Shown: in pieces, positions 1 to 8,857 of the stretch | Layout of the letters: each line of letters opens with the position of its first letter | Position numbering within the stretch: the stretch's first letter is position 1 | Program-made: the position numbers and the translations under genes | DNA from: Gemmatimonadota bacterium | GTDB lineage: Bacteria > Gemmatimonadota > Gemmatimonadetes > Longimicrobiales > Gaopeijiaceae | DNA: 46,805 nt | Direction of reading: 5' to 3' | Assembly (NCBI GenBank): GCA_012960225.1 | Contig: DUBS01000054.1 | Location: 150,670 to 197,474 of the forward strand | The notes under the pieces: model-generated | Told to the model about the DNA's origin: nothing | Database searches by the model: none | Seen by the model: only the letters and a program-made list of their open reading frames with translations

Positions 1-263
1 GATACGAAAACCTCAAAATCGCCCGCTTGTAGGGCGGTAACCCGGCCGTCTGTGAACTGTAAGGCCCCGCGTGCCCCAGAGATCCTTAAGGGAGTAGCAA
101 TCGCCCTACCATCCTGATCAAATGCGAGAATAACCAGATCAGCCGATTCTCCAGCCCGCATTTGCAGCTGCTCGGGTTGAGCCTCTATACGGGTAACAGT
201 TTGAGCGGCACACGGGATAACCGACGCGGCGATCATCCCAAAGACAAGTAGGGAACGCTTCAT
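1..263 (-). CDS. Secreted Ig-like domain protein, N-terminal part (cut by window edge)
   Basis: The gene starts at the ATG on positions 263-261 and runs off the left edge, so only the first 87 residues are visible. It opens with a Sec signal peptide: a short basic start (MKRSL), a hydrophobic core and an Ala-Ala-Gln cleavage region near residue 20. What follows (QPEQLQMRAGESADLVILAFDQDGR) has the rhythm of a bacterial Ig-like (BIG2-type) domain, with a stretch of the kind 'level of evidence - property - time', as in surface or periplasmic proteins built of such repeats. A GGAG lies about 13 bases upstream of the ATG. The function cannot be told from this fragment. The signal peptide is clear; the Ig-like fold is an inference from pattern. 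Confidence 0.7.
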   Translation of the reverse strand, partial: MKRSLLVFGMIAASVIPCAAQTVTRIEAQPEQLQMRAGESADLVILAFDQDGRAIATPLRISGARGALQFTDGRVTALQAGDFEVFV

Positions 264-346
264 GATCCGGCACTCCGATTTTACAGGATTCCTACTAACT
301 GACTTGTTAACCATGACAGCTTCTGTGGGCAAGCAGTTAATCTTCT

Positions 347-1216
347 TCAGCCACTCAATGCTTTCCTCGCAGCGCAATATCCCTCCTCTAGAAAATACTC
401 TACGCTATCGAAATCAAATGTCCCATACCCCTCCAACTGGGGCCGAATGTAGATAAGCGGAGGCCCGTCCCACTCGGCAACAAGTTCCTGTCGCCGTCGC
501 CAAGTCATAATAGCAAAAATCCTCTGGTGAACGGCAAGCATCCCCTGCTCAAGAATCGATTCGACATCACCTGTCTCGCCGGCACCTACATCAACCCCAA
601 TGATGCTGCTTGCCCCAGCTTCATGCGCTCGCTGAAGCGCTAACGGGTGCGAAGTTCCACCATCAACGAATGCTCTCCCATCAACTTCAAGAGGGGGGTA
701 GAACACAGGCAAAGCAGAAGAAGCATAGACTGCATCAGCAAGCGACACATCCAGTCTTCCTCCTATCCCAAACCACTCTGTAGACCCATCACCAAGGTCG
801 ACAGCATTGATGAGCAACGGGATCTTCATCGCCTCCCAACCATTCTCTGGGAGTATCTTCGAGAAGTAATCCCTAAGTGTTGCTCCCTGGAATACGCTCC
901 TCTGGCGGATCCCATTGATCCATACAACCCTCCGGTTTAGTTGGACAACATCCTGCTTATCCATAGCCAGAGCGATATCCCACATGTCCTTCCAGTCCAT
1001 GTCACTCGCTGCAAAAGCCCCGATTAGTGACCCAATGCTGGTTCCTACGATCCCCGCCGGACGGATTCCAGCTTCCGAGAGCGCTCGAAGTACGCCTACT
1101 TCCGAAATCCCCTTCAGGCCTCCTCCTCCTAATACAAGCCAAGGATTATCACCAAGGTCCTTTAGGCTTCCGAAAACGCCCGTATTATACGGATTTACAG
1201 TGTGTTTTGACCGCAC
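347..1216 (-). CDS. Patatin-like phospholipase
   Basis: A serine acyl hydrolase of the patatin/RssA family, acting on phospholipids or acyl esters. Numbered from an ATG at 1303, the oxyanion loop GGGGLKG is at residues 59-65, the nucleophile motif GTSIG at 87-91 (Ser89) and the catalytic DGG at 214-216 (Asp214), so the Ser-Asp dyad is intact. I chose GTG at 1216-1214 as the start. A strong AGGAGG (1230-1225) lies 8 bases upstream of it, whereas the ATG at 1303 would overlap the start of the divergent sufC gene and has no ribosome site. This gives 289 residues with no signal peptide, so it is probably cytoplasmic or membrane-associated. It is transcribed away from the SUF operon. Substrate unknown. 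Confidence 0.9.
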   Translation of the reverse strand: MRSKHTVNPYNTGVFGSLKDLGDNPWLVLGGGGLKGISEVGVLRALSEAGIRPAGIVGTSIGSLIGAFAASDMDWKDMWDIALAMDKQDVVQLNRRVVWINGIRQRSVFQGATLRDYFSKILPENGWEAMKIPLLINAVDLGDGSTEWFGIGGRLDVSLADAVYASSALPVFYPPLEVDGRAFVDGGTSHPLALQRAHEAGASSIIGVDVGAGETGDVESILEQGMLAVHQRIFAIMTWRRRQELVAEWDGPPLIYIRPQLEGYGTFDFDSVEYFLEEGYCAARKALSG

Positions 1217-1224
1217 TTGACCCC

Positions 1225-1230
1225 CCTCCT
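1225..1230 (-). promoter_or_regulatory. Strong ribosome binding site deciding the patatin start
   Basis: AGGAGG on the minus strand, followed by GGGGTCAA and then GTG at 1216. The spacing and perfect match favour this GTG over the upstream ATG at 1303. Confidence 0.7.
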
Positions 1231-1276
1231 GGCGTTTTCTAGGTTTCCATACCTGAAAAGCAGAATCATTCTTAAT

Positions 1277-1300
1277 AATCGGAGCCCTAGGGCTCCGATT
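1277..1300. promoter_or_regulatory. Perfect 24-bp palindrome before sufC, candidate operator
   Basis: Positions 1277-1300 read identically on both strands. The half-site is AATCGGAGCCCT, with no spacer. It ends one base before the first possible sufC start (ATG 1302) and sits in the only non-coding gap between the divergent patatin gene and the SUF operon. A terminator is not expected between divergent genes, so an operator for a dimeric regulator, or an RNA hairpin in the sufC leader, is more likely. It does not look like the SufR or IscR sites I know. The palindrome is seen directly; its role is inference. Confidence 0.5.
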
Positions 1301-1301
1301 C

Positions 1302-2114
1302 ATGTCTAGCGAACCTATGAGCGATACTCATATTCTGAAGATTGAGAGCCTTGAAGCCAAGGTGGCTACAGAGAATCTCGATATCTTGAATGGAGTCAAC
1401 CTGGAGATCGGCAAAGGTGAAGTCCATGCAATCATGGGCCCTAACGGTTCTGGAAAGAGCACCTTAGCAAAGATACTTGCGGGACACCCCAGCTATGAAG
1501 CCACAGCTGGAAGAGTCCTTTTCAAGGGTCAAAACTTATTTGAATTAGATGTAGATGAACGATCCCGAGCCGGCATCTTCCTAGCATTCCAGTACCCGGT
1601 TGAAATTCCAGGGGTGTCTATCGCTAACTTCTTGCGCACGGCCCTACAGGCACACCTCGTTGACGAAGAAGAACTCGACATCTTCGAGTTCACAGATATG
1701 CTCACTGAGCGTATGTCGATGCTAGAAATGGATATTTCTTTTGCTGAACGTCATGTGAATGATGGATTCAGTGGCGGTGAGAAAAAGCGGAATGAAATCC
1801 TGCAGATGGCGGTCCTGCGACCCACCCTGGCGGTAATGGATGAAACTGATTCAGGTCTCGATATCGATGCTCTAAAGATTGTGGCAAACGGTGTGAACAA
1901 ACTCACCGAAGAGGATCCGGAAATGTCGATCTTACTCATTACTCACTATCAGCGTCTCCTGAACTACATCAAACCTGACTTTGTCCACGTTATGGTTGAC
2001 GGAAGACTTGTGCGGTCTGGCGGCCCAGAGATCGCGCTAGAGTTGGAGAAAGATGGTTATAAGAACTGGAAAGACTCCGGGGCAGTATCGTCCGGCGTCC
2101 CTAAGACGGCCTAA
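1302..2114 (+). CDS. sufC: Fe-S cluster assembly ATPase SufC
   Basis: ABC-type ATPase of the SufBCD scaffold; it drives conformational change for cluster building. Counted from ATG 1302: Walker [10 protein letters not shown] at 46-54, Q-loop FQYP at 96-99, SufC-type signature FSGGEKKR at 156-163, Walker B with D-loop [11 protein letters not shown] at 177-187, and switch histidine in ITHYQR (His215). There are no membrane segments, as usual for SufC. Length is 270 residues, or 265 from the second ATG at 1317, which starts closer to the family alignment. Neither start has a clear ribosome site. First gene of sufC-sufB-sufD-Rieske-sufS-sufU, with 18 bases before sufB. A perfect palindrome lies immediately upstream. 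Confidence 0.97.
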   Translation: MSSEPMSDTHILKIESLEAKVATENLDILNGVNLEIGKGEVHAIMGPNGSGKSTLAKILAGHPSYEATAGRVLFKGQNLFELDVDERSRAGIFLAFQYPVEIPGVSIANFLRTALQAHLVDEEELDIFEFTDMLTERMSMLEMDISFAERHVNDGFSGGEKKRNEILQMAVLRPTLAVMDETDSGLDIDALKIVANGVNKLTEEDPEMSILLITHYQRLLNYIKPDFVHVMVDGRLVRSGGPEIALELEKDGYKNWKDSGAVSSGVPKTA

Positions 2115-2132
2115 AGGAGAAGATATCCCCTC

Positions 2133-3548
2133 ATGCCTCAAAATGAGACGATCCGAGACCTCCAACTTGATGAATACAAGTACAACTTTGTAACAGACGC
2201 CGAGCCGGTCTACCGAGCACGTAAGGGCCTGTCAGAGGAAGTTGTCCGGGAAATTTCAGCCTATAAGGAAGAGCCCGAGTGGATGCTCGACTCCCGCCTG
2301 AAGGCACTACAAGTCTACGAATCGAAACCGATGCCGACCTGGGGAGGCGACCTCTCAGAGCTCGATGCAGTACTGGACGAAATCTATTTCTACGTGCGCC
2401 CTCAGGATCGAATGGAACACTCATGGGAAGACGTCCCTGAGGAAATCAAAGATACATTCGAGAAGCTTGGGATTCCCGAGGCCGAGCGGAAAGTTTTGGC
2501 TGGTGTCGGTGCACAGTATGAATCAGAAATGGTATACCATTCACTCCGTGAAGAGTGGGAGAAGCAGGGTGTAATATTCGATTCAATCGAAGACGGACTG
2601 AAGAATCATCCGGACCTCTTCCGTGAGTATTTTGGGACAATAATCCCTACCCAAGACAACAAGTTCGCTGCCATGAATGCCGCAGTGTGGTCGGGTGGCT
2701 CATTCGTGTACATACCGCCCGGTGTGCATTTGGACACACCACTACAAGCGTACTTCCGGGTTAATCAGGAACGAATGGGACAGTTTGAGCGGACACTCAT
2801 CATCTGTGATGAAGGAGCCAGCGCTCACTACATCGAAGGCTGTACGGCACCCGTTTACTCCACCGAGTCGTTCCATTCAGGTGTCATAGAGATTGTTGTG
2901 AAGAAAAATGCTCGCTTCCGCTACACAACCATCCAGAATTGGTCCAACAACATGTACAACCTCGTGACTCAACGGGCAGTAGTACACGAAGGTGCAAACA
3001 TGGAGTGGCTGGACGGAAATTTGGGCTCAAAACTGACGATGAAGTACCCTTCCTGCTATTTAGTCGGAGAGGGTGCTCACGGAGAAATTCTCTCGATCGC
3101 ATATTCGGGTGACGGCCAGCATCAGGATACCGGAGGCAAGGTTGTCCATGTGGCCCCACACACGACTTCTTCAATCATTTCTAAATCGATATCTAAGGGA
3201 CACGGCCGATCGACGTACCGAGGGCTCTGCAAAGTCCACAAAGGCGCACACCATGCACGCTCGAACGTCGAATGTGACGCGCTATTGATCAATGACACGT
3301 CTCGCACCGATACGTACCCTTATATCGAAATCGAGGAGGATGATGCCAACGTGGGCCATGAAGCCTCGGTCTCAAGAATCGGTGAAGAACAGCTGTTCTA
3401 CCTTACCAGCCGAGGTATCTCTGAAGAAGAAGCGATGGCCATGATCGTCCGAGGATTTATCGAACCGATCGCAAAAGAGTTACCACTCGAGTACGCAGTC
3501 GAGTTGAATAGGCTGATCGAACTGGAGATGGAAGGATCAGTCGGGTAA
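2133..3548 (+). CDS. sufB: Fe-S cluster assembly scaffold SufB
   Basis: Core scaffold subunit of the SufBC2D complex, on which sulfur and iron are assembled in the cytoplasm. The 471-residue length is typical. The right-handed beta-helix region is followed by the conserved C-terminal block [11 protein letters not shown]; its Cys381 aligns with the SufB cysteine known to accept persulfide sulfur in the E. coli protein. Other family signatures visible are [20 protein letters not shown] and [19 protein letters not shown]. An AGGAG at 2115-2119 precedes the ATG, somewhat far at 13 bases. It follows sufC by 18 bases and precedes sufD by 26 bases, so it belongs to one operon. Confidence 0.97.
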   Translation: MPQNETIRDLQLDEYKYNFVTDAEPVYRARKGLSEEVVREISAYKEEPEWMLDSRLKALQVYESKPMPTWGGDLSELDAVLDEIYFYVRPQDRMEHSWEDVPEEIKDTFEKLGIPEAERKVLAGVGAQYESEMVYHSLREEWEKQGVIFDSIEDGLKNHPDLFREYFGTIIPTQDNKFAAMNAAVWSGGSFVYIPPGVHLDTPLQAYFRVNQERMGQFERTLIICDEGASAHYIEGCTAPVYSTESFHSGVIEIVVKKNARFRYTTIQNWSNNMYNLVTQRAVVHEGANMEWLDGNLGSKLTMKYPSCYLVGEGAHGEILSIAYSGDGQHQDTGGKVVHVAPHTTSSIISKSISKGHGRSTYRGLCKVHKGAHHARSNVECDALLINDTSRTDTYPYIEIEEDDANVGHEASVSRIGEEQLFYLTSRGISEEEAMAMIVRGFIEPIAKELPLEYAVELNRLIELEMEGSVG

Positions 3549-3574
3549 ACCTGAAGCCAACTCCAAGCCCATTC

Positions 3575-4915
3575 ATGACTGACTCTCTCTTCAGTAAAGG
3601 TGTAACTGAAGCACTTAATTTCAGTGCTGTTGAGCGCCTATGCATCACGGAGCCAGACTGGCTCCGTGAGCGTCGTGAGCACGCTTGGGCCTTGTACGAA
3701 CAAACTCCGATGCCCACCACCAAACTAGAGGAATGGCGCTACACTGATCTCCGAAAACAGCTACAGCTAGATACGCTGTCACTTTCACAAGCCACAGTCG
3801 TATCGGACGATCCCACAGCATGGCCCAAACGCCTCCGGAAGGCGATGAAAGAAGACCGACAAGCTTCCGGGCATATCGTCGTGATTGATGGCCATGTCGT
3901 GCATTCTGATCTTGAGGCCGAACTCATAGCCAAAGGTGTGATCCTCTCCTCGCTTCACGATGCGATAGAACAACATCCAAGTCTCGTGGAAAACTGGCTA
4001 GCGACCGAGGCAGTGCCTCCTGAAGAGGGAAAGTTTGCTGCATTGAATGCTGCACTCTGGAGTGATGGAATTTTCTTATACGTGCCAGCTGACGTTCAAC
4101 TCAACACGCCAATTAGAGTGACACGTTGGCTGAGTGAGGCTGGGGTTGCACAATTCGGCAGAGTCCTGATCCTCGCTGAGAATGCGAGCCGCATTTCGTA
4201 CGTTGACGAAATATTATCCGATGATTTCTCTAAGCAGACATTTGCTTCCAATGCCGTGGAGATCATCGCTAAGGAACGGGCACAGGTACAGTACGTATCA
4301 GTTCAGCGCCTAGGCCGAGGCGCATTCTATCAATCCGTTCAGCGTACTCTCGCTTATCGCGACGCTTCACTTGATACACTCAACGTCGCTCTCGGAGCTT
4401 CGGTTTCACGTGTTGATCTCAACGCCTGCCTTCTTGGAGAAAGAGCGAATTCGGATATGCTCGGGCTTTACTTCGGAGACGACGATCAACACTTCGATTT
4501 CAACACAAGCCAGGATCACATTTCACCAGATACTGCTAGCGACTTACTCTATAAAGGTGCGCTCGACGCCGCGAGTCGAGCGGTGTTCCGTGGGATTATC
4601 AGGGTGAAGCCAACGGCCCAGCGCACAGACGCATATCAGACAAACCGGAATTTACTGCTCTCCGGAAACGCTAGAGCCGATTCACTACCCAACCTCGAGA
4701 TTGAAGCGGACGACGTAAAATGTTCTCACGGTGCAACAGTCGGAGAACTCGATCCCGAAGCGAAATTCTATCTTATGAGTAGGGGCCTTAGCCGGATCCA
4801 GGCCGAACGGCTGGTGGTACTCGGTTTTCTGGGAGAAGTTCTCTCCAAGCTCCCGCTTGGTGGGGTTGTTGAAAAAGTCACTCGGGTAATCGAAGAGAAA
4901 CTATCTCAACACTAA
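3575..4915 (+). CDS. sufD: Fe-S cluster assembly protein SufD
   Basis: Paralogue of SufB and partner in the SufBC2D scaffold. Length 446 residues. The N-terminal helical part (with PTTKLEEWRYTDLR, the usual SufD 'EEWRYT' motif) precedes the beta-helix. The C-terminal block DDVKCSHGATVGELD contains His385, matching the SufD histidine thought to take part in cluster assembly at the SufB-SufD interface. The pattern FAALNAALWSDGIFLYVP mirrors the SufB block, as expected for paralogues. Start ATG 3575 lies 26 bases after sufB; no strong ribosome site is visible, so coupled translation is possible. A 59-base gap follows before the Rieske gene. Confidence 0.96.
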   Translation: MTDSLFSKGVTEALNFSAVERLCITEPDWLRERREHAWALYEQTPMPTTKLEEWRYTDLRKQLQLDTLSLSQATVVSDDPTAWPKRLRKAMKEDRQASGHIVVIDGHVVHSDLEAELIAKGVILSSLHDAIEQHPSLVENWLATEAVPPEEGKFAALNAALWSDGIFLYVPADVQLNTPIRVTRWLSEAGVAQFGRVLILAENASRISYVDEILSDDFSKQTFASNAVEIIAKERAQVQYVSVQRLGRGAFYQSVQRTLAYRDASLDTLNVALGASVSRVDLNACLLGERANSDMLGLYFGDDDQHFDFNTSQDHISPDTASDLLYKGALDAASRAVFRGIIRVKPTAQRTDAYQTNRNLLLSGNARADSLPNLEIEADDVKCSHGATVGELDPEAKFYLMSRGLSRIQAERLVVLGFLGEVLSKLPLGGVVEKVTRVIEEKLSQH

Positions 4916-4974
4916 CAGTGACTATCAAAACTCGAGGGTAAAACACGTGAGACTTTCCTCCAGTTGCACTGCTC

Positions 4975-5286
4975 ATGTCTAGCTGGGTACGTGCCGCAGC
5001 AGTGGTCGACTGTGATGTCGGTACACTGAAGGGTGTTATGGTGGAGAATACGCCTATCGTGCTAGCTAATGTCAACGGAGATATTTACGCTCTTCAAGAC
5101 GAATGTTCCCACGAGGAGTACCCTCTTTCGGATGGCGAACTCGAAGGTGATGATTTGGTGTGTATTTATCACGGAGCACGTTTCGAGTGCGCCACGGGCC
5201 ACAACAAGAGCTTGCCGGCTATACGGCCTGTTAAGTCCTTCGCAGTTCAGGTCCGGGACAACGAGATTTACATTGATCTAAGCTGA
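4975..5286 (+). CDS. Rieske [2Fe-2S] ferredoxin of the SUF operon
   Basis: Small (103 residues) soluble Rieske-type ferredoxin. The two cluster-binding pairs are Cys44-x-His46 (CSH) and Cys63-x-x-His66 (CIYHG), with the usual 16-residue separation. It resembles the NirD/BphF-type single-domain ferredoxins often encoded between sufD and sufS in operons of this kind. Its job there is not firmly known; electron supply for Fe-S assembly is a common suggestion. No transmembrane anchor, so it is not the bc1-complex protein. It ends 7 bases before the ATG of sufS. No clear ribosome site upstream of ATG 4975. Confidence 0.93.
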   Translation: MSSWVRAAAVVDCDVGTLKGVMVENTPIVLANVNGDIYALQDECSHEEYPLSDGELEGDDLVCIYHGARFECATGHNKSLPAIRPVKSFAVQVRDNEIYIDLS

Positions 5287-5293
5287 TTTGCCG

Positions 5294-6529
5294 ATGACGA
5301 CAGCCACACTCGACCCGGCCACAATCCGCCGGGAGTTCCCAGCGCTTGAACAGTCCATCAACGGTCGGCCACTTGTTTATCTGGACAATGCTGCAACCTC
5401 GCAAAAGCCCAGGGTCGTGCTCGATGCACTGCAGGCCTACTACGAGAATGACAATGCAAATGTCCACCGTGGCATCCACGAGTTATCACGGCGTGCAACA
5501 GTAGCATATGAGGAGTCACGGGCTAAGGTCGCTGGTTGGGTCGGGGCAGCTGAGCCTTCAGAGATCGTTTGGACCCGAGGGACAACCGAAGCCATCAACC
5601 TTGTGTCCACCGCGTGGGGACTCGACAACGTCGGCGAAGGAGACGAGATCCTAATCTCGGTGCTTGAGCACCACTCAAACATCATCCCTTGGCAGCTTCT
5701 CGCTCGACGGACCGGTGCGGTGATCAAGTATATCGAGCTCGATGAGCAGGGGCGATGGATTCTAGATGAACTGCCTCGCCTACTGACAGATAGGACAAAA
5801 GTCGTGGCGATCAGCCACGTCTCGAATGCTCTTGGAACGGTGAACCCCGTGAAAAGAGTTGCTGCGGCAGCGCATGAGGTCGGAGCACTCGTCCTAGTTG
5901 ATGGTGCTCAGGGAGCAGTCCATATGAAGGTAGACGTCCAGGAGCTCGGGGTGGATTGCTACGCTTTCAGCGGACACAAAATGTGCGGGCCGACTGGAAT
6001 CGGTGCGCTCTGGGCCAGGCGAGATCTACTCGACTCGATGGAGCCGTACCAGGGTGGTGGTGAAATGATACACTTTGTTGGTCGAGACGAGAGTAGTTGG
6101 GCAACAGTTCCGCACAAATTTGAGGCCGGCACGCCCAACATCGCTGGAGCAATCGGCATGGGAACAGCCATCGACTTCCTTTCTGGAGTCGGTATGGATG
6201 CAATTGCAAAGCATGAACATGAACTCTTAGAATACGCCTTGGAACGAATGAACGCGGTGGATGGCATTCGTATTTATGGCCCTCAGTCACCTGATGAACA
6301 CTCAGCCTTGATCTCATTCACTCTAGGTGACGCTCATCCGCACGATATCTCGACAATTCTTGACTCAGAAGGCATTGCTGTGCGCGCGGGGCACCACTGT
6401 GCACAATTAGCGATGCAACATTTCGGAATCTCAGCGACCGCGCGCGCGTCGATTTACTTGTACAATACGGAGAGTGATATCGACCGGCTCATAGAGGGTC
6501 TCGAGCAGGTTCAAGGTATCTTTGCCTAA
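5294..6529 (+). CDS. sufS: Cysteine desulfurase SufS
   Basis: PLP-dependent group II cysteine desulfurase that takes sulfur from L-cysteine and passes it to SufU or SufB. The lysine that binds PLP is in FSGHKMCGPTG (Lys229 counted from ATG 5294). The sulfur-carrying cysteine is in VRAGHHCAQ (Cys369), in the short-loop form of SufS. EHHSN near residue 126 contributes the cofactor-stacking histidine. The frame is also open from a TTG at 5288, but ATG 5294 is the better start; 411 residues is normal. It overlaps the next gene by one base (TAATG), which suggests translational coupling with sufU. Confidence 0.96.
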   Translation: MTTATLDPATIRREFPALEQSINGRPLVYLDNAATSQKPRVVLDALQAYYENDNANVHRGIHELSRRATVAYEESRAKVAGWVGAAEPSEIVWTRGTTEAINLVSTAWGLDNVGEGDEILISVLEHHSNIIPWQLLARRTGAVIKYIELDEQGRWILDELPRLLTDRTKVVAISHVSNALGTVNPVKRVAAAAHEVGALVLVDGAQGAVHMKVDVQELGVDCYAFSGHKMCGPTGIGALWARRDLLDSMEPYQGGGEMIHFVGRDESSWATVPHKFEAGTPNIAGAIGMGTAIDFLSGVGMDAIAKHEHELLEYALERMNAVDGIRIYGPQSPDEHSALISFTLGDAHPHDISTILDSEGIAVRAGHHCAQLAMQHFGISATARASIYLYNTESDIDRLIEGLEQVQGIFA

Positions 6530-6981
6530 TGGAAACACCACCCCTCAGCTCTCTTTATCAACAGCTGATCCTTGAGCATTATCGTAACCCGAGGAACAAG
6601 GCTGAACTCGAAGAGAAGTCTGTGGAAATCCACATGGCCAACCCGGTTTGTGGTGATGAAGTTCGACTACAGTTGCGTATTCAGGACGACCAAATCGAAG
6701 AGGCTAAGTTTGTCGGCCAAGGCTGCTCAATCTCTCAAGCAGCGATAAGCATGATGACTACCCTGCTCCAGGGTTGCTCACTTGCGGACGCGAAAATCTT
6801 GGCCGAGTGTTTCACGAAGATGATGCAGGGTGATCCTGATGCAGCTAAGGATAAGAGGCTCAAAGACCTTCGGGTTTTACAAGGGGTAAGTAAATTCCCA
6901 GTACGTATCAAATGCGCACTTATCGGTTTTGATGCCCTGCAGGAAGCTCTTAAGACGCACGCAAGAGAAGAAACAAGCTGA
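6529..6981 (+). CDS. sufU: SufU-type Fe-S assembly sulfur acceptor
   Basis: Zinc-dependent sulfurtransferase of the SufU/IscU-like family; it accepts persulfide from SufS and hands it to SufBCD. The ligands are all present: Cys41 and Asp43 in NPVCGDEV, Cys66 in GQGCSIS and Cys129 in VRIKCAL. The insertion between the second and third cysteines that separates SufU from IscU is present. Length 150 residues. The ATG overlaps the sufS stop by one base. Its own stop (TGA 6979-6981) overlaps a CTG that probably starts the downstream alkyltransferase. This is the last clear SUF gene; no sufE, sufT or SufR-type regulator follows. Confidence 0.95.
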   Translation: METPPLSSLYQQLILEHYRNPRNKAELEEKSVEIHMANPVCGDEVRLQLRIQDDQIEEAKFVGQGCSISQAAISMMTTLLQGCSLADAKILAECFTKMMQGDPDAAKDKRLKDLRVLQGVSKFPVRIKCALIGFDALQEALKTHAREETS

Positions 6982-7529
6982 CTACTCCTCACGATGTTCA
7001 TTCAGCCCATCTGGCTGATACAAGGGCAGGCCCCGTCACGGTATGGGTTTCAGCAGTTGGTGTGCGCCGTATTGAATTCGGTCCACTTCCACGTGATCGC
7101 CACACAGACCCACCCGGGTCATGGCCATCCAATCTCCAAAATGCTGTAGAACAACTCGAACAATATTTTCAGAAGAATCGTACTGCGTTTGACCTTAAAC
7201 TCGACTTCGGAGGAATAACCACCAGCTTCCAGAACGAAGTTTATGATCGGCTACTCAAGATCAAATACGGACATGTCGTCTCCTACGGTCTAATAGCTAA
7301 GGATATTGGCAAACCGAATATGGCTCGAGCTGTCGGACAGGCAGTAGGAGCAAATCCCATTCCCATTGTGATACCCTGCCATCGGGTAGTAGGGGCGGAT
7401 GGTCGTCTTACGGGGTTTGGTGGAGGGCTTCGCGCGAAAGTTGCCCTTCTAACTCTTGAGGGAATAGAAGTTGATGGCAGTCAGGCTAACAGTAAGGTGC
7501 ATCCAGAAGTCATCCCTCTGGATCTGTGA
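6978..7529 (+). CDS. ogt: Methylated-DNA-protein-cysteine methyltransferase
   Basis: Suicide DNA repair protein that moves O6-alkyl groups from guanine to its own cysteine. The active site IPCHRVVG is intact, with the arginine finger in ARAVGQA upstream and the GFGGGLRAK block downstream. A GTG at 7062 would give 155 residues but has no ribosome site and cuts off the family's first beta-strands. The frame stays open upstream, and the peptide GPVTVWVSAVGVRRIEFG fits the known N-terminal fold. There is no ATG, GTG or TTG in that extension. CTG 6978 overlaps the sufU stop as CTGA, like a classic ATGA coupling, and gives 183 residues. I am sure of the function and moderately sure of the start. 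Confidence 0.9.
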   Translation: MTTPHDVHSAHLADTRAGPVTVWVSAVGVRRIEFGPLPRDRHTDPPGSWPSNLQNAVEQLEQYFQKNRTAFDLKLDFGGITTSFQNEVYDRLLKIKYGHVVSYGLIAKDIGKPNMARAVGQAVGANPIPIVIPCHRVVGADGRLTGFGGGLRAKVALLTLEGIEVDGSQANSKVHPEVIPLDL

Positions 7530-7575
7530 GACTCTTCAAAAGCAGCCTTGTTCGATATGAGCTAAAAAGCAGGAT

Positions 7576-8856
7576 CTAGGGGTTCTTTGTATTCACTAGT
7601 GTGGACTCACGGAACCGACTGGGGGATAGTTTCTTTAACTGCGGCTCATCTGCATCTAGAATCTCCCGAGCAATCATCTCTCCTGTTACCGGCCCGAGAG
7701 TAAGTCCGAGCATGCCGTGCCCGGTTGCGACGCTCAGTCCTTTGATATCCTGTATAGATCCTATAATCGGCATTCCGTCCGATGCCATCGGACGCAGGCC
7801 ACACCACTCAGATTTCGGTCCATCACTTCCCAAGCCGGGAAAGCATCTTCGAGCTGCATTCGTCAACTGATCTAGTCTCGGGGTGCGCATCACTCGATTC
7901 AATCCTGAAAACTCCATTGTACCGGCAAAACGGACAAAATCACCCATTGGCGTACAAAATACAGAAGCCTCACTGAGTTCACACGCAACCTTAATCGGGG
8001 GGGCACCACCAAGTCCTAACGAGTAGTCACGATGGTAGCCTTTGCCAGGCTGTAGTGGTAATTGAATTCCGACCTCATTTAAGATGCCTGCGCTAAAGGG
8101 GCCTGTCGCTAAGACTACCGCATCAGCACCAACCTCCCCTTCATTCGTGCGTAGACCTACAACACGCCCTGAGATGATCGACATACTTAGGACACTCACT
8201 CCCTCTGAGATCCGAGCCCCTCGCAACCTAGCGCTCTCGGTTAAAGCTTTCAGAAACTTCAGCGGATTCAAACTACGGGACTCGGGATAGTGGATTCCAC
8301 CTAGGAGTTCAGAACTGAACTCAGGCTCCCGTCGCCTTAATTCCTCTGAGCTAATGCATTCTGGGTGATAGCCGTATGCTTCAATCGCGGCTGCTTCATT
8401 CCGCGCACTCACTAGCCCCGGCTCGGTTACACACACTTTGTAGTAGCCACTGCGGATGTACCCACACTCAATCGCTTCTTCTTCGATGATGTCATCAAAA
8501 CTCTGAAGTGCCTTTTTCCCTAGTGGGGCCATCACCTTCATACACTCTTCTACGTGTTCATCGGTACAATACCGAACGAAATCTCGGAGCCATCTCCAGA
8601 GGTTGGGATCCCAACGGGGTGGGATGTAGAGAGGGCTCTCCTGGTCCAGTAACGAGGACAGGACCTGCTTTAGTCGACCTCGGCGATTGAGTGGCGGATG
8701 GCCTACCGCTACGGTTCCTGCGTTCCCTCCCGAAGCACCAGAACCAATCTCATTTCTCTCTAGCAGCTGCACCTGGGCACCTGCCTTGGCAAGCGCATAG
8801 GCACAGCTCACGCCGACTACTCCACCCCCGACGATAACGATGCGCGGCCTACTCAA
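7576..8856 (-). CDS. FAD-dependent D-amino-acid dehydrogenase (DadA-like)
   Basis: Flavoprotein of the DAO superfamily that oxidises an amino acid or imino acid to its keto form. The N-terminal dinucleotide fold has GGGVVGVS at 10-17, the flavin-contacting GASGGNAG at 41-48, and the C-terminal block GLRPMASDGMPIIG followed by GHGMLGLTLGP, typical of DadA and D-hydroxyproline dehydrogenases. Length 426. The start is a TTG (8856-8854) one base after the stop of the dehydrogenase gene upstream, so the two are co-translated. No signal peptide; likely a peripheral inner-membrane enzyme feeding the respiratory chain. The true substrate (D-amino acid, D-hydroxyproline or sarcosine-like) cannot be read from sequence. 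Confidence 0.88.
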   Translation of the reverse strand: MSRPRIVIVGGGVVGVSCAYALAKAGAQVQLLERNEIGSGASGGNAGTVAVGHPPLNRRGRLKQVLSSLLDQESPLYIPPRWDPNLWRWLRDFVRYCTDEHVEECMKVMAPLGKKALQSFDDIIEEEAIECGYIRSGYYKVCVTEPGLVSARNEAAAIEAYGYHPECISSEELRRREPEFSSELLGGIHYPESRSLNPLKFLKALTESARLRGARISEGVSVLSMSIISGRVVGLRTNEGEVGADAVVLATGPFSAGILNEVGIQLPLQPGKGYHRDYSLGLGGAPPIKVACELSEASVFCTPMGDFVRFAGTMEFSGLNRVMRTPRLDQLTNAARRCFPGLGSDGPKSEWCGLRPMASDGMPIIGSIQDIKGLSVATGHGMLGLTLGPVTGEMIAREILDADEPQLKKLSPSRFRESTLVNTKNP

Positions 8857-8857
8857 G

